DNA from: Thiomonas sp. X19
GTDB lineage: Bacteria > Pseudomonadota > Gammaproteobacteria > Burkholderiales > Burkholderiaceae_C
Assembly: GCF_900089495.1 (NCBI RefSeq)
Contig: NZ_LT605203.1
Span: forward strand, 3,443,040 to 3,507,039
DNA length: 64,000 bases
Reading direction: 5' to 3'
A program made the translations under genes and the position numbers. The notes under the pieces were generated by a model that saw nothing but the letters and a program-made list of their open reading frames with translations, ran no database searches and was not told where the DNA came from. Shown here one piece after another: positions 55,110 through 64,000 of this stretch; positions within the stretch are counted from its first letter, which is position 1; each line of letters begins with the position of its first letter.

Positions 55110-56966
55110 ATGTCCCTGATTCCGCAAGATTTCATCCAGGAACTGCTCGGCCGCACCGATATCGTCGAGGTGGTGGGACGTTCGGTGCAACTGAAAAAAG
55201 CCGGCACCAACCACAAGGGTCTGTGCCCGTTTCACAGCGAAAAATCGCCCTCGTTCACCGTCAGTTCCAGCAAACAGTTCTACCACTGCTTCGGCTGCGG
55301 CGCCCACGGCACGGCCATCGGCTTCCTGATGGATCACTTGGGCCTGACCTTCCCCGACGCGGTGCGCGAACTGGCCTCGCAGGCGGGCATGACCGTGCCC
55401 GAAGCGCCGCAGGATCCCCAGCAAGCGCAGCATGTGCGCGAGCAGCGCAGCCTGAAGCAAAGCCTGCAAGACGTGCTGGAGCAAGCCAACCGTTTCTACC
55501 GCGACCAACTGCGCGACTCCAAGCGTGCCGTGTCCTATCTCAAAGGACGGGGCCTGAGCGGCCCAATAGCCGGCCATTTCGGTCTGGGCTATGCGCCGGA
55601 CGACTGGCAGGGCTTGGCCCGGGTGTTTCCCAACTACGAAGCCGACCCCCTGGTGCAGGCCGGACTGGTGGTGGCGCGCGACGACCAGGGCGAGACCATC
55701 GAGCCCGGTGCGCTGGAGGGCCAGGCGGTCACGCGGCGCTATGACCGCCTGCGCGACCGCATCACCTTCCCCATCCGCAACACGCAGGGCGAACTCATCG
55801 GCTTCGGCGGACGCATCCTCGACCAGGGCGAGCCCAAATACCTGAATTCACCCGAAACCCTGCTGTTTCACAAGGGCGAGGAGTTGTATGGGCTGTTCGA
55901 GGGACGTGCAGCCATCCAGCGCCAGGGTTATGCCCTGGTCGTCGAGGGTTATCTGGACGTCATCGCCCTGGCCCAGCATGGCGTGGGCAATGCCGTGGCC
56001 ACGCTCGGCACGGCCTGCACCGCCGAGCATGTGAAAAAACTGTTCCGCCACTGCGGGCAAATCGTGTTCAGTTTCGATGGCGATACCGCCGGGCAAAAAG
56101 CTGCCGTGCGTGCGCTGGAGGCCGCGCTGCCCGCGCTGGGTGATGAACGCTCGGTCAAGTTCCTGTTCCTGCCGCCGGAGCACGACCCGGACACCTTCGT
56201 GCGGGAACACGGCGCCGATGCCTTCGAGCGCGAAGTGGGCCGCGCCCAGCCGCTCTCGGTGTTTCTGCTCGACACCCTGGGCTCCGGGCTCGCCATGAGC
56301 ACGGCCGAGGGACGCGCGCAGGCCATCGCCCGCGCCCGCCCGCTGCTGGCGCTGCTGCCGGATTCGGCACTCAAGTCGCAGATCCTCGGTGAGTTCGCCA
56401 AAAGAGTCGAGATGCCGTTGGCAGAACTGCGCCCGGCCCTGGCCTTGCCCGAGCGCCATGCCGGCACGGGCAAGGCCACGCGCCAGGAGAACGAACGCCG
56501 ACCCGAACGCCGCTCCAGCATGGCCACCCAACGCGCCAGCCGCCTTGCAGGCCTGCGCACCGATCATGCACAAACGGCCATGCGCATCCTGTTGGCGCAA
56601 CCCGAACTCTGGAGCACGTTGAGTTCATCTCAGCACGAGTTGCTGATGCAAGATGGCAGCAGCACCCAGGCGCTCGCAAGCTGGCTCGAAGCCCAACTCG
56701 ACGCTTATCCCGACTTGAGCGCTTCGGCCTTGTGGGAAGGGCTGCGGCTGGCCGGGCTGCTCGATCAGGTTCAATCGATGGGGGCCGCCGATGGGCTCGA
56801 TGCCGAGCCTGCCAGTGTGCAGCAAGACCTCATGGGCGCGTTGCGTTGGGTCGAACTGGAACGCATCCGCCAGCGCCAGGAAGAACTCAGCCGCGACGGG
56901 TTGATCGACGAGGCATCCAGGGCCGAATTTCGCAGTCTGTTGAGCCGCCGCCGCGAACTAGGGTGA
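55110..56966 (+). CDS. dnaG: DNA primase
   Basis: This 618-aa primase has an N-terminal CHC2 zinc finger (CPFHSEKSPSF...YHCFGCGAHGTAIGF), the catalytic core with the toprim Glu in VVEGYLDVIAL and the DGD motif in FSFDGDTAG, and a C-terminal DnaB-binding domain. It makes RNA primers at the fork. It precedes rpoD as in the macromolecular synthesis operon, but rpsU is not upstream; an SDR gene occupies that place. It starts 50 bp after the SDR stop. Confidence 0.97.
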   Translation: MSLIPQDFIQELLGRTDIVEVVGRSVQLKKAGTNHKGLCPFHSEKSPSFTVSSSKQFYHCFGCGAHGTAIGFLMDHLGLTFPDAVRELASQAGMTVPEAPQDPQQAQHVREQRSLKQSLQDVLEQANRFYRDQLRDSKRAVSYLKGRGLSGPIAGHFGLGYAPDDWQGLARVFPNYEADPLVQAGLVVARDDQGETIEPGALEGQAVTRRYDRLRDRITFPIRNTQGELIGFGGRILDQGEPKYLNSPETLLFHKGEELYGLFEGRAAIQRQGYALVVEGYLDVIALAQHGVGNAVATLGTACTAEHVKKLFRHCGQIVFSFDGDTAGQKAAVRALEAALPALGDERSVKFLFLPPEHDPDTFVREHGADAFEREVGRAQPLSVFLLDTLGSGLAMSTAEGRAQAIARARPLLALLPDSALKSQILGEFAKRVEMPLAELRPALALPERHAGTGKATRQENERRPERRSSMATQRASRLAGLRTDHAQTAMRILLAQPELWSTLSSSQHELLMQDGSSTQALASWLEAQLDAYPDLSASALWEGLRLAGLLDQVQSMGAADGLDAEPASVQQDLMGALRWVELERIRQRQEELSRDGLIDEASRAEFRSLLSRRRELG

Positions 56967-57350
56967 AGGCGCGGACCCGGGGCGAACGATTGCCGTCCGA
57001 TTCAGTCGAACAACACAAAGCCTGCTCCGCAAGCGCCTATTTGTCCTTGCAGGCTTGAAATATCGACCTCCTGACTATAATTAAATGTTTTTCCGCGAAT
57101 TCCCCATCGGGCCTACCCAAACAGGGTTGATGCGGGTGTTGTTCCATGCGCTCGCAGCCAATTTCGGCCTGAATTTTGCTTGCAACAGCAATTGGGGACG
57201 CCGCGGAGACCGCACTGCACGGAAAACTGCAGAACATGAGAGCGTTGTGGGGGCTTCGCGGGGCGAGTTGCGCGCATCGCGGTCGGCACGGGTTCGTTGC
57301 CTCCCCATGACACCGCCCATGCGCACGAAGTCCAACCGAGGAGCTTGAAC
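56967..57350 (+). promoter_or_regulatory. dnaG-rpoD spacer with a candidate rpoD promoter
   Basis: This 384-bp region has no supportable gene. TTGAAA (57055-57060) and a perfect TATAAT (57076-57081) stand 15 bp apart, slightly short, and are the only consensus-like pair. A long 5' UTR of about 260 nt would follow; GAGGAG lies about 10 bp before the rpoD ATG. An internal rpoD promoter is usual. A frame at 57085-57348 has no family features and is not called. Confidence 0.6.
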
Positions 57351-59738
<2,388 letters not shown>

Positions 59739-59748
59739 TGGCCCCTGC

Positions 59749-59787
59749 CCCATGAAAAAGCCCGGCATGTCCGGGCTTTTTCATGGG
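59749..59787 (+). terminator. Rho-independent terminator after rpoD
   Basis: A 17-bp perfect stem (core CATGAAAAAGCCCGG with its complement) encloses CATGT, and the right arm contains five T. It lies 10 bp after the rpoD stop. The A/T-flanked stem can work on both strands. Confidence 0.9.
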
Positions 59788-59856
59788 AATCCCGCGCCGC
59801 GGCCGGCCCCTCTTTTCGCCCAAGCTTGCGGCGTGCGAAATTCGGTCATTCCACGC

Positions 59857-59862
59857 TAGACT
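59857..59862 (+). promoter_or_regulatory. -10 box of the cyclase-FHA gene
   Basis: TAGACT ends 7 nt before the ATG at 59870 and there is no ribosome binding site, so this mRNA may be leaderless. No good -35 is seen. Confidence 0.45.
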
Positions 59863-59869
59863 CGCGGCT

Positions 59870-60784
59870 ATGTCGAATTTGCGCAAACCCGTCGTTCGCA
59901 CAGTCGTATTTGCCGACGTTGTCGGTAGTACCGGGCTTTACAAATCACTGGGTGATGCCGTTGCGGCGAGGCTCATGACCAGCGTGACCGATGCCATGTC
60001 GACCGCCGTGAGCCAATTCCATGGCCAGGTCGTCAAGACCCTGGGTGACGGCGTCCTCGCCGTGTTCGACAACAACGCCGAGGCGGTGCACGCCTGCAGC
60101 GAGGTGCAGCGAACCCTGGCCAACTGGGGCCATACCGGCAAGACTCCGATCGCCGTTCCACTGAAAATCGGCTTGTCGCGCGGCCCGGTGGTCCTGACGC
60201 CAGGCGACTGTTTCGGCGATGCCGTGAATGCCGCCGCACGCCTTTCCGACTCGGCTGGCGGCGGGCAAATTCTGGTGAACGATGCCGTGATGGAAGGCCT
60301 GCCGCTGGAGCTGCTGGCGCGGCTTCGCAGCCTGGGCGCCATCTTCTTGCGTGGTTACGACGTGCCTGTGCCAGTGCACCAGATCGAATGGGACACCACC
60401 TGGCAGAACAGCCAGACATTGCCGCACCAGCCCACCGTCCTGTCTGCCGTCACCCAGCGGCTCAATCTGTGCTGGCTCGACACCGCCCAGGACTTCAGCC
60501 CCGAACAAAGCCCCATCCACATCGGCCGCACGCAAGCGGCGGAGTTTGCCGTCAACGACATTCGCGTCTCTCGTCAGCATGCGCGCATCGAGTGGCGCGG
60601 CAGCTATTTCATGCTCACCGACCTATCCAGCAATGGGACCTGGGTGCGTTACAGCGGCCAGGACAACGTGCTCGCCCTGCGCCGCAACGAATGCGTGCTG
60701 CACGGGCAAGGTGAAATCTGCCTGGGCGCCAAGCCGACCGATCCGACGGCGCCCACCGTGCTGTTCCAGCTTCACGACTCCTGA
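59870..60784 (+). CDS. Class III adenylate/guanylate cyclase domain fused to FHA domain
   Basis: This 304-aa protein has a class III nucleotide cyclase domain in the N-terminal 170 residues: metal Asp16 in VVFADVVGSTGLY, Asp60 in VKTLGDGVLAVFD, then VPLKIGLSRGPVV and CFGDAVNAAARLSD. A C-terminal FHA domain (about 200-295) has IHIGRTQAAEF, RVSRQHARIEW and LSSNGTWV, the phosphothreonine-binding residues. The two domains together suggest a cyclic-nucleotide signal tied to a Ser/Thr kinase; neither kinase nor effector is nearby. Activity and nucleotide are not known. It is 19 bp ahead of hemH. Confidence 0.92.
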   Translation: MSNLRKPVVRTVVFADVVGSTGLYKSLGDAVAARLMTSVTDAMSTAVSQFHGQVVKTLGDGVLAVFDNNAEAVHACSEVQRTLANWGHTGKTPIAVPLKIGLSRGPVVLTPGDCFGDAVNAAARLSDSAGGGQILVNDAVMEGLPLELLARLRSLGAIFLRGYDVPVPVHQIEWDTTWQNSQTLPHQPTVLSAVTQRLNLCWLDTAQDFSPEQSPIHIGRTQAAEFAVNDIRVSRQHARIEWRGSYFMLTDLSSNGTWVRYSGQDNVLALRRNECVLHGQGEICLGAKPTDPTAPTVLFQLHDS

Positions 60785-60803
60785 TTTCGACGCTTTGCCT
60801 TCC

Positions 60804-61901
60804 ATGCAGCAACCCGTCGCAGACCGCCAGTACACCCATGGCGCGGAACCCGGCATGGCCGTGCTCCTGCTGAATCTGGGTACGCCCGACGCCCCCACAG
60901 CCCCTGCCCTGCGCCGTTACCTGCGCGAATTCCTCAGCGACCAGCGCGTCGTCGAAATTCCGCGCGCCCTCTGGCTCCCGCTGCTGAACGGCATCATCCT
61001 GCCGCTGCGCGCACCCAAGTCAGCGGCCAAATACGCCAGCATCTGGCAGGCTGACGGCTCGCCGCTGGCCAGCGGCACCGCAGCACTGGCACGGGGCATG
61101 CAAGCCAGCCTGGCCGCGAAGGGGCACCAGGTCATCGTCCGTCATGCCATGCGCTACGGCAACCCGGCCACGACGGCAGTGCTCGACGAACTGCACGCGC
61201 AAGGCGTCACGCGCCTGCTGCTCGTGCCACTGTATCCGCAATACAGCGCCGCCACCACCGCCTCGTCGCTCGATGCCGTCATGGCCTGGCTGCGTCGTGC
61301 CCGTCGCCAACCGGAACTCCGCACCCTGCGCAACTATGCCGATGATTCCGGCTACATCACGGCCCTGGCAAGAAAAATTCAGCGCCATTGGGCCGAACAT
61401 GGTCGAGCCGAACAATTGATCATGAGTTTTCACGGCATGCCACAGCGCACCCTCAAGCTCGGCGACCCCTACCACTGCGAATGCCACAAGACCAGCCGAC
61501 TCTTGGGCCAGGCCCTGGGGCTGGATGCAAGCCAGTACAAGGTCACGTTCCAGTCGCGCTTCGGCAAGCAGGCCTGGCTGCAACCGTATACCGAGCCCAC
61601 GCTGCGCGCACTCGCAAAAGCCGGAACCCAACGCGTGGATGTGGTCTGCCCGGGGTTTGCCGTCGACTGCCTGGAAACACTCGAAGAAATTGCCGTGGAG
61701 GGCAAGCAGGCTTTCCTCTCCAGCGGTGGTGGCGAATACCACTACATCCCCTGCCTGAACGCCGATCCAGGCTGGGTCGAAGCCTTCTCCGGTTTGATCG
61801 AAACCCATCTGCAGGGCTGGCCTACCCGCCGAACCGTTGACGCGGCACAGCGCAACGCCAGCCGCGACCGCGCCAAAGCCATGGGTGCGGACAACGTCTG
61901 A
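60804..61901 (+). CDS. hemH: Ferrochelatase
   Basis: This 365-aa enzyme inserts ferrous iron into protoporphyrin IX as the last step of heme synthesis. Motifs include VLLLNLGTPDAPTAPALRRYLREFLSD, VVEIPRALW, LLVPLYPQYSAATTASSLDAV, SFHGMPQRTLKLGDPYHCECH (with the metal-site His) and VVCPGFAVDCLETLEEI. The ATG at 60804 is 19 bp after the cyclase gene; cotranscription is likely. The length matches proteobacterial enzymes. Confidence 0.97.
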   Translation: MQQPVADRQYTHGAEPGMAVLLLNLGTPDAPTAPALRRYLREFLSDQRVVEIPRALWLPLLNGIILPLRAPKSAAKYASIWQADGSPLASGTAALARGMQASLAAKGHQVIVRHAMRYGNPATTAVLDELHAQGVTRLLLVPLYPQYSAATTASSLDAVMAWLRRARRQPELRTLRNYADDSGYITALARKIQRHWAEHGRAEQLIMSFHGMPQRTLKLGDPYHCECHKTSRLLGQALGLDASQYKVTFQSRFGKQAWLQPYTEPTLRALAKAGTQRVDVVCPGFAVDCLETLEEIAVEGKQAFLSSGGGEYHYIPCLNADPGWVEAFSGLIETHLQGWPTRRTVDAAQRNASRDRAKAMGADNV

Positions 61902-61980
61902 GCAAGGTCGCGCACGCAAGGTTTGCGCGGTACATGACAGCGCCTTGGAAGGTTCCACGCCAGTCCGGGTAGCCCTTGCC

Positions 61981-61986
61981 TAGAAT
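61981..61986 (+). promoter_or_regulatory. Candidate -10 box ahead of the glycosyltransferase gene
   Basis: TAGAAT lies 85 bp upstream of the chosen ATG at 62072. If it is used, transcription starts after the earliest possible start codons of that frame, which favours the later start. Confidence 0.4.
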
Positions 61987-62071
61987 GCGTCCTTTCTTTT
62001 TGAACGATTGCGCGCAGATTGCCGAAGATTGCTTGGCGTCTCGACATCCGCCAAGCCCCGTGCCGTTCCCC

Positions 62072-63880
62072 ATGTTCCGCCGCCTGCCAGACTGGGCCCT
62101 TGATGCGCTGGTGCTGCTCATGGCCGCCCTGTGCCTGTTCTGGGGGTTGGGCGGGCCGCCGATTCGCGACAACAACGAAGCGCTGTACGCCGACATCGCC
62201 TGGGCCATGGCGCGCGGCGGCTCCTGGATCATCCCGCATCTGGACGGCGTGCCCTACATCGAGAAGCCCCCGCTGCTGTACTGGCTCATGGCCCTGAGCT
62301 TCAAGGCCTTCGGCGTCGGCGCCTGGCAAGCGCGCCTGCCCGACGCCCTGGCCGCCTGGCTGCTGAGCGCGGGCTGCATCGCCTACGGCCGCCATCTCGG
62401 CGCCCCACTGGGTGGGCGCTTCGCCGCCCTGGTCAGCGGCACCGCGCTGGGCCTCGTGCTGATCGCCCGCACCATCCTGTTCGACCCCCTCATGCTGCTG
62501 TTCTGGCTCAGCGCCCTGGCCCTGACGGTGCTGGGCGTGCACCAGCGCCGCCGCCTGTGGCTGCGCGCCGCCGCCGTGCCCCTGGCCCTGGCCACCCTCA
62601 CCAAAGGCCCCGAGGCGCTGCTGCTGCTGGGGCTCATCGCCGTGCTGCAGCTGCTGTTCGCCCCCGGCGCCTGGACGCGCGCGGCGCTGCTGCGCTTTTA
62701 TCTCGACCCCTGGGCCATCGCCCTGTTCGTGCTGCTGGCCGCCCCCTGGCATCTGGCCGCCCTGCGCGCGCAGCCCGGCTTCGCCTGGTTCTTCTTCATC
62801 AACGAGACCATCATGCGCTTTCTCGGCCGGCGCATCCCCGATGACTACCACGCCGGCCCCTGGTGGTATTACGGCCCCAAGCTGCTGATCGGGTTTTTCC
62901 AGTGGAGCGCGCTCCTGGCGCTGCTGGCCTGGCGCAGCCCATGGCTGCCACGCCCGCAGGGGCCGAGCCCGGCGGCCGATGCCACCTCCCGGACCGCCCC
63001 CCATCATGCCACCCCCGCGCAGGCCAGCGCCACAGCGCGCTGGGCGCGCAATGCCGCCGTGGTGCTCACCGTGTTCTTCTCCATGGCCGGCAACAAGGGG
63101 GCGTACTACCTGCTGCCGGTGGTGCCGCTGGTGGCCTGGTGGCTGGGGGTGAAGCTGCAACTGGCGGCGGACCAGGGGGCGCTGCCCCGTGTGCTGCCCT
63201 GGCTGGGCTGGGGTGCGGCGCTGTTCGGCCTGTTCGCCGCGGCGCTGGGGGGGGTGAGCCTGACGCCCGGGGTGCACGCCTATTGGCGGCAGATCGGCTT
63301 GCCGCAGGCGCAATTCGCGCTGCTGCCGGCGCTCATCGGCGGCGTGGCGCTGCTGGGGCTGCTGGCGGGCGCTCTCCTGGCGGCCGGGCGCTTGCACGCC
63401 GGGCTGCTGGCCTTGGGCCTGGCCGGGGTGGTGATGGTGGGCTTTGCCACCCAGCTGGACATCGCCAAGACCGCGGACACCTCGCAGAAGCATGTGGCCG
63501 CGGCCATCCACGCGGCGCTGCCGGGCGGGGCGGCGATGTTCTCCTGGCAGACCTTCGAGGACCATGATGCCTCGCTGCTGCTGTACGGCTTTCGTCCGCT
63601 GCGGGTGATCGACAGCACCAGCGCGGATCTGTGGTTCGGCTGCCGCCATGCGCCGCAGGCTGCGATCTGCGTGGGACCGCAGGCGCTGGAGCAGGCGCGC
63701 GCCCAGGGCCGGGCGGTGGCGGTGTGGGTGGCCCGCAGCCGACTCCCCAGCTTCTTGCACACCGGCCTGGCACAGGGCCTGCTGCGCTTGAACTTCCGCA
63801 ACAGCGTGGTGTTCTACAGCCAGGGGGCAAGCCAGAAGATGCCGCATGCGAGCCCCACCGAGAATTCTCACGCCAACTGA
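62072..63880 (+). CDS. ArnT/PMT-family membrane glycosyltransferase
   Basis: This protein of about 602 aa has many hydrophobic helices and the GT-C signature near the start: GPPIRDNNEALYADIAWAMARGGSWIIPHLDGVPYIEKPPLLYWL, with the acidic D-N-N-E loop. Such enzymes move sugars from undecaprenyl phosphate to lipid A or proteins, like ArnT with aminoarabinose; the donor here is not known. In the open frame TTG and ATG codons occur up to 32 residues upstream; I use the ATG at 62072 (MFRRLPDWALDALVLL) because the membrane domain starts there. Both low-complexity loops and soluble C-terminus are intact. Confidence 0.88.
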   Translation: MFRRLPDWALDALVLLMAALCLFWGLGGPPIRDNNEALYADIAWAMARGGSWIIPHLDGVPYIEKPPLLYWLMALSFKAFGVGAWQARLPDALAAWLLSAGCIAYGRHLGAPLGGRFAALVSGTALGLVLIARTILFDPLMLLFWLSALALTVLGVHQRRRLWLRAAAVPLALATLTKGPEALLLLGLIAVLQLLFAPGAWTRAALLRFYLDPWAIALFVLLAAPWHLAALRAQPGFAWFFFINETIMRFLGRRIPDDYHAGPWWYYGPKLLIGFFQWSALLALLAWRSPWLPRPQGPSPAADATSRTAPHHATPAQASATARWARNAAVVLTVFFSMAGNKGAYYLLPVVPLVAWWLGVKLQLAADQGALPRVLPWLGWGAALFGLFAAALGGVSLTPGVHAYWRQIGLPQAQFALLPALIGGVALLGLLAGALLAAGRLHAGLLALGLAGVVMVGFATQLDIAKTADTSQKHVAAAIHAALPGGAAMFSWQTFEDHDASLLLYGFRPLRVIDSTSADLWFGCRHAPQAAICVGPQALEQARAQGRAVAVWVARSRLPSFLHTGLAQGLLRLNFRNSVVFYSQGASQKMPHASPTENSHAN

Positions 63881-63935
63881 TGCCACCATCAACCGGCACC
63901 ATCAACCGCCCCAATCTTGCAGGATTTTGAAACCC

Positions 63936-64000
63936 ATGAAGACCCTCATGCGCAACATTGCAGAAACATTCAATGTCTATGGTGCCCGGATGCGCCAAGT
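63936..64000 (+). CDS. Start of an unidentified gene, cut by the window edge
   Basis: An ATG at 63936 opens MKTLMRNIAETFNVYGARMRQV and continues past the right edge. An AGGA lies 16 bases upstream. The first 21 residues are too few for a family call. It lies 55 bp after the glycosyltransferase stop. Confidence 0.4.
   Translation, partial: MKTLMRNIAETFNVYGARMRQ

Noticed and set aside
57085..57348. 87-aa frame after TATAAT upstream of rpoD
   Set aside because: No family pattern, no ribosome binding site; better explained as the rpoD leader.
61742..63892. 716-aa open frame antisense to the glycosyltransferase and hemH end
   Set aside because: Low-complexity Gln/Gly/Arg composition from high-GC antisense; no domain, and it spans two real genes.

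Overview
The window is high-GC, densely coded bacterial chromosome. The gene content and order (clpS-clpA next to icd and a DUF192 gene, xseA next to sodB, exbB-exbD-lpxK-UPF0434-kdsB-adk, dnaG-rpoD with a long Lys/Ala-rich sigma N-terminus, zapA followed by 6S RNA, intracellular PHB depolymerase, a lone RnfB beside nth) point to a betaproteobacterium of the order Burkholderiales. A Thiomonas-like relative is my guess, but the sequence alone does not fix the genus.

Layout. (1) 1-11.1 kb is an accessory block read leftwards: a BrnT/BrnA toxin-antitoxin pair, then a complete type I-C CRISPR-Cas operon (cas3-cas5c-cas8c-cas7c, a HicB/HicA-type pair, cas4-cas1-cas2), a leader, and an array of 13 identical 37-bp repeats that runs off the left edge. 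A tyrosine recombinase lies at its right border, so the block may be an integrated island. (2) 11.1-31.9 kb is mostly housekeeping: LOG-type phosphoribohydrolase, glnB, nadE, a FemAB-like acyltransferase, a low-Mr phosphatase, a PQQ-type sugar dehydrogenase, uvrB, an aminotransferase, phaZ, rnfB, nth, a vitamin B12 uptake set (btuF facing btuD-btuC-btuB, with a cobalamin riboswitch ahead of btuB), a ZapB-like coiled coil, zapA, 6S RNA, a TauE/SafE exporter, a frameshifted PIN-domain gene and lgt. (3) 32.1-40.4 kb carries ilvD and then a 6.3-kb dimodular NRPS gene (C-A-T-C-A-T) with no release domain and no partner genes. (4) 40.4-46.4 kb holds clpA, clpS, icd, a small basic secreted protein, a DUF192 protein and sodB. 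(5) An IS1182-family element (1603 bp, CTAG duplication) sits between xseA and sodB. (6) 48-64 kb runs from xseA through exbBD, lpxK, kdsB, adk, an SDR, dnaG, rpoD, a cyclase-FHA protein and hemH to an ArnT-like glycosyltransferase; a gene start is cut by the right edge.

How the parts work together. In the CRISPR block Cas3 and Cascade (Cas5c/7c/8c, plus a Cas11c made from an internal start in cas8c) interfere, and Cas4-1-2 acquire spacers. Two toxin-antitoxin pairs are woven into the same transcription direction, one of them physically between the interference and adaptation genes; coupling of TA and Cas expression is the most interesting hypothesis here. The second unusual item is the orphan NRPS, whose adenylation pockets read as Glu-like then Gly-like. 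A 171-bp concentric palindrome right after adk, several genes whose -10 box sits only 6-8 nt before the ATG (probable leaderless mRNAs), and a long-range pairing downstream of the B12 riboswitch are further structures not explained by the genes.
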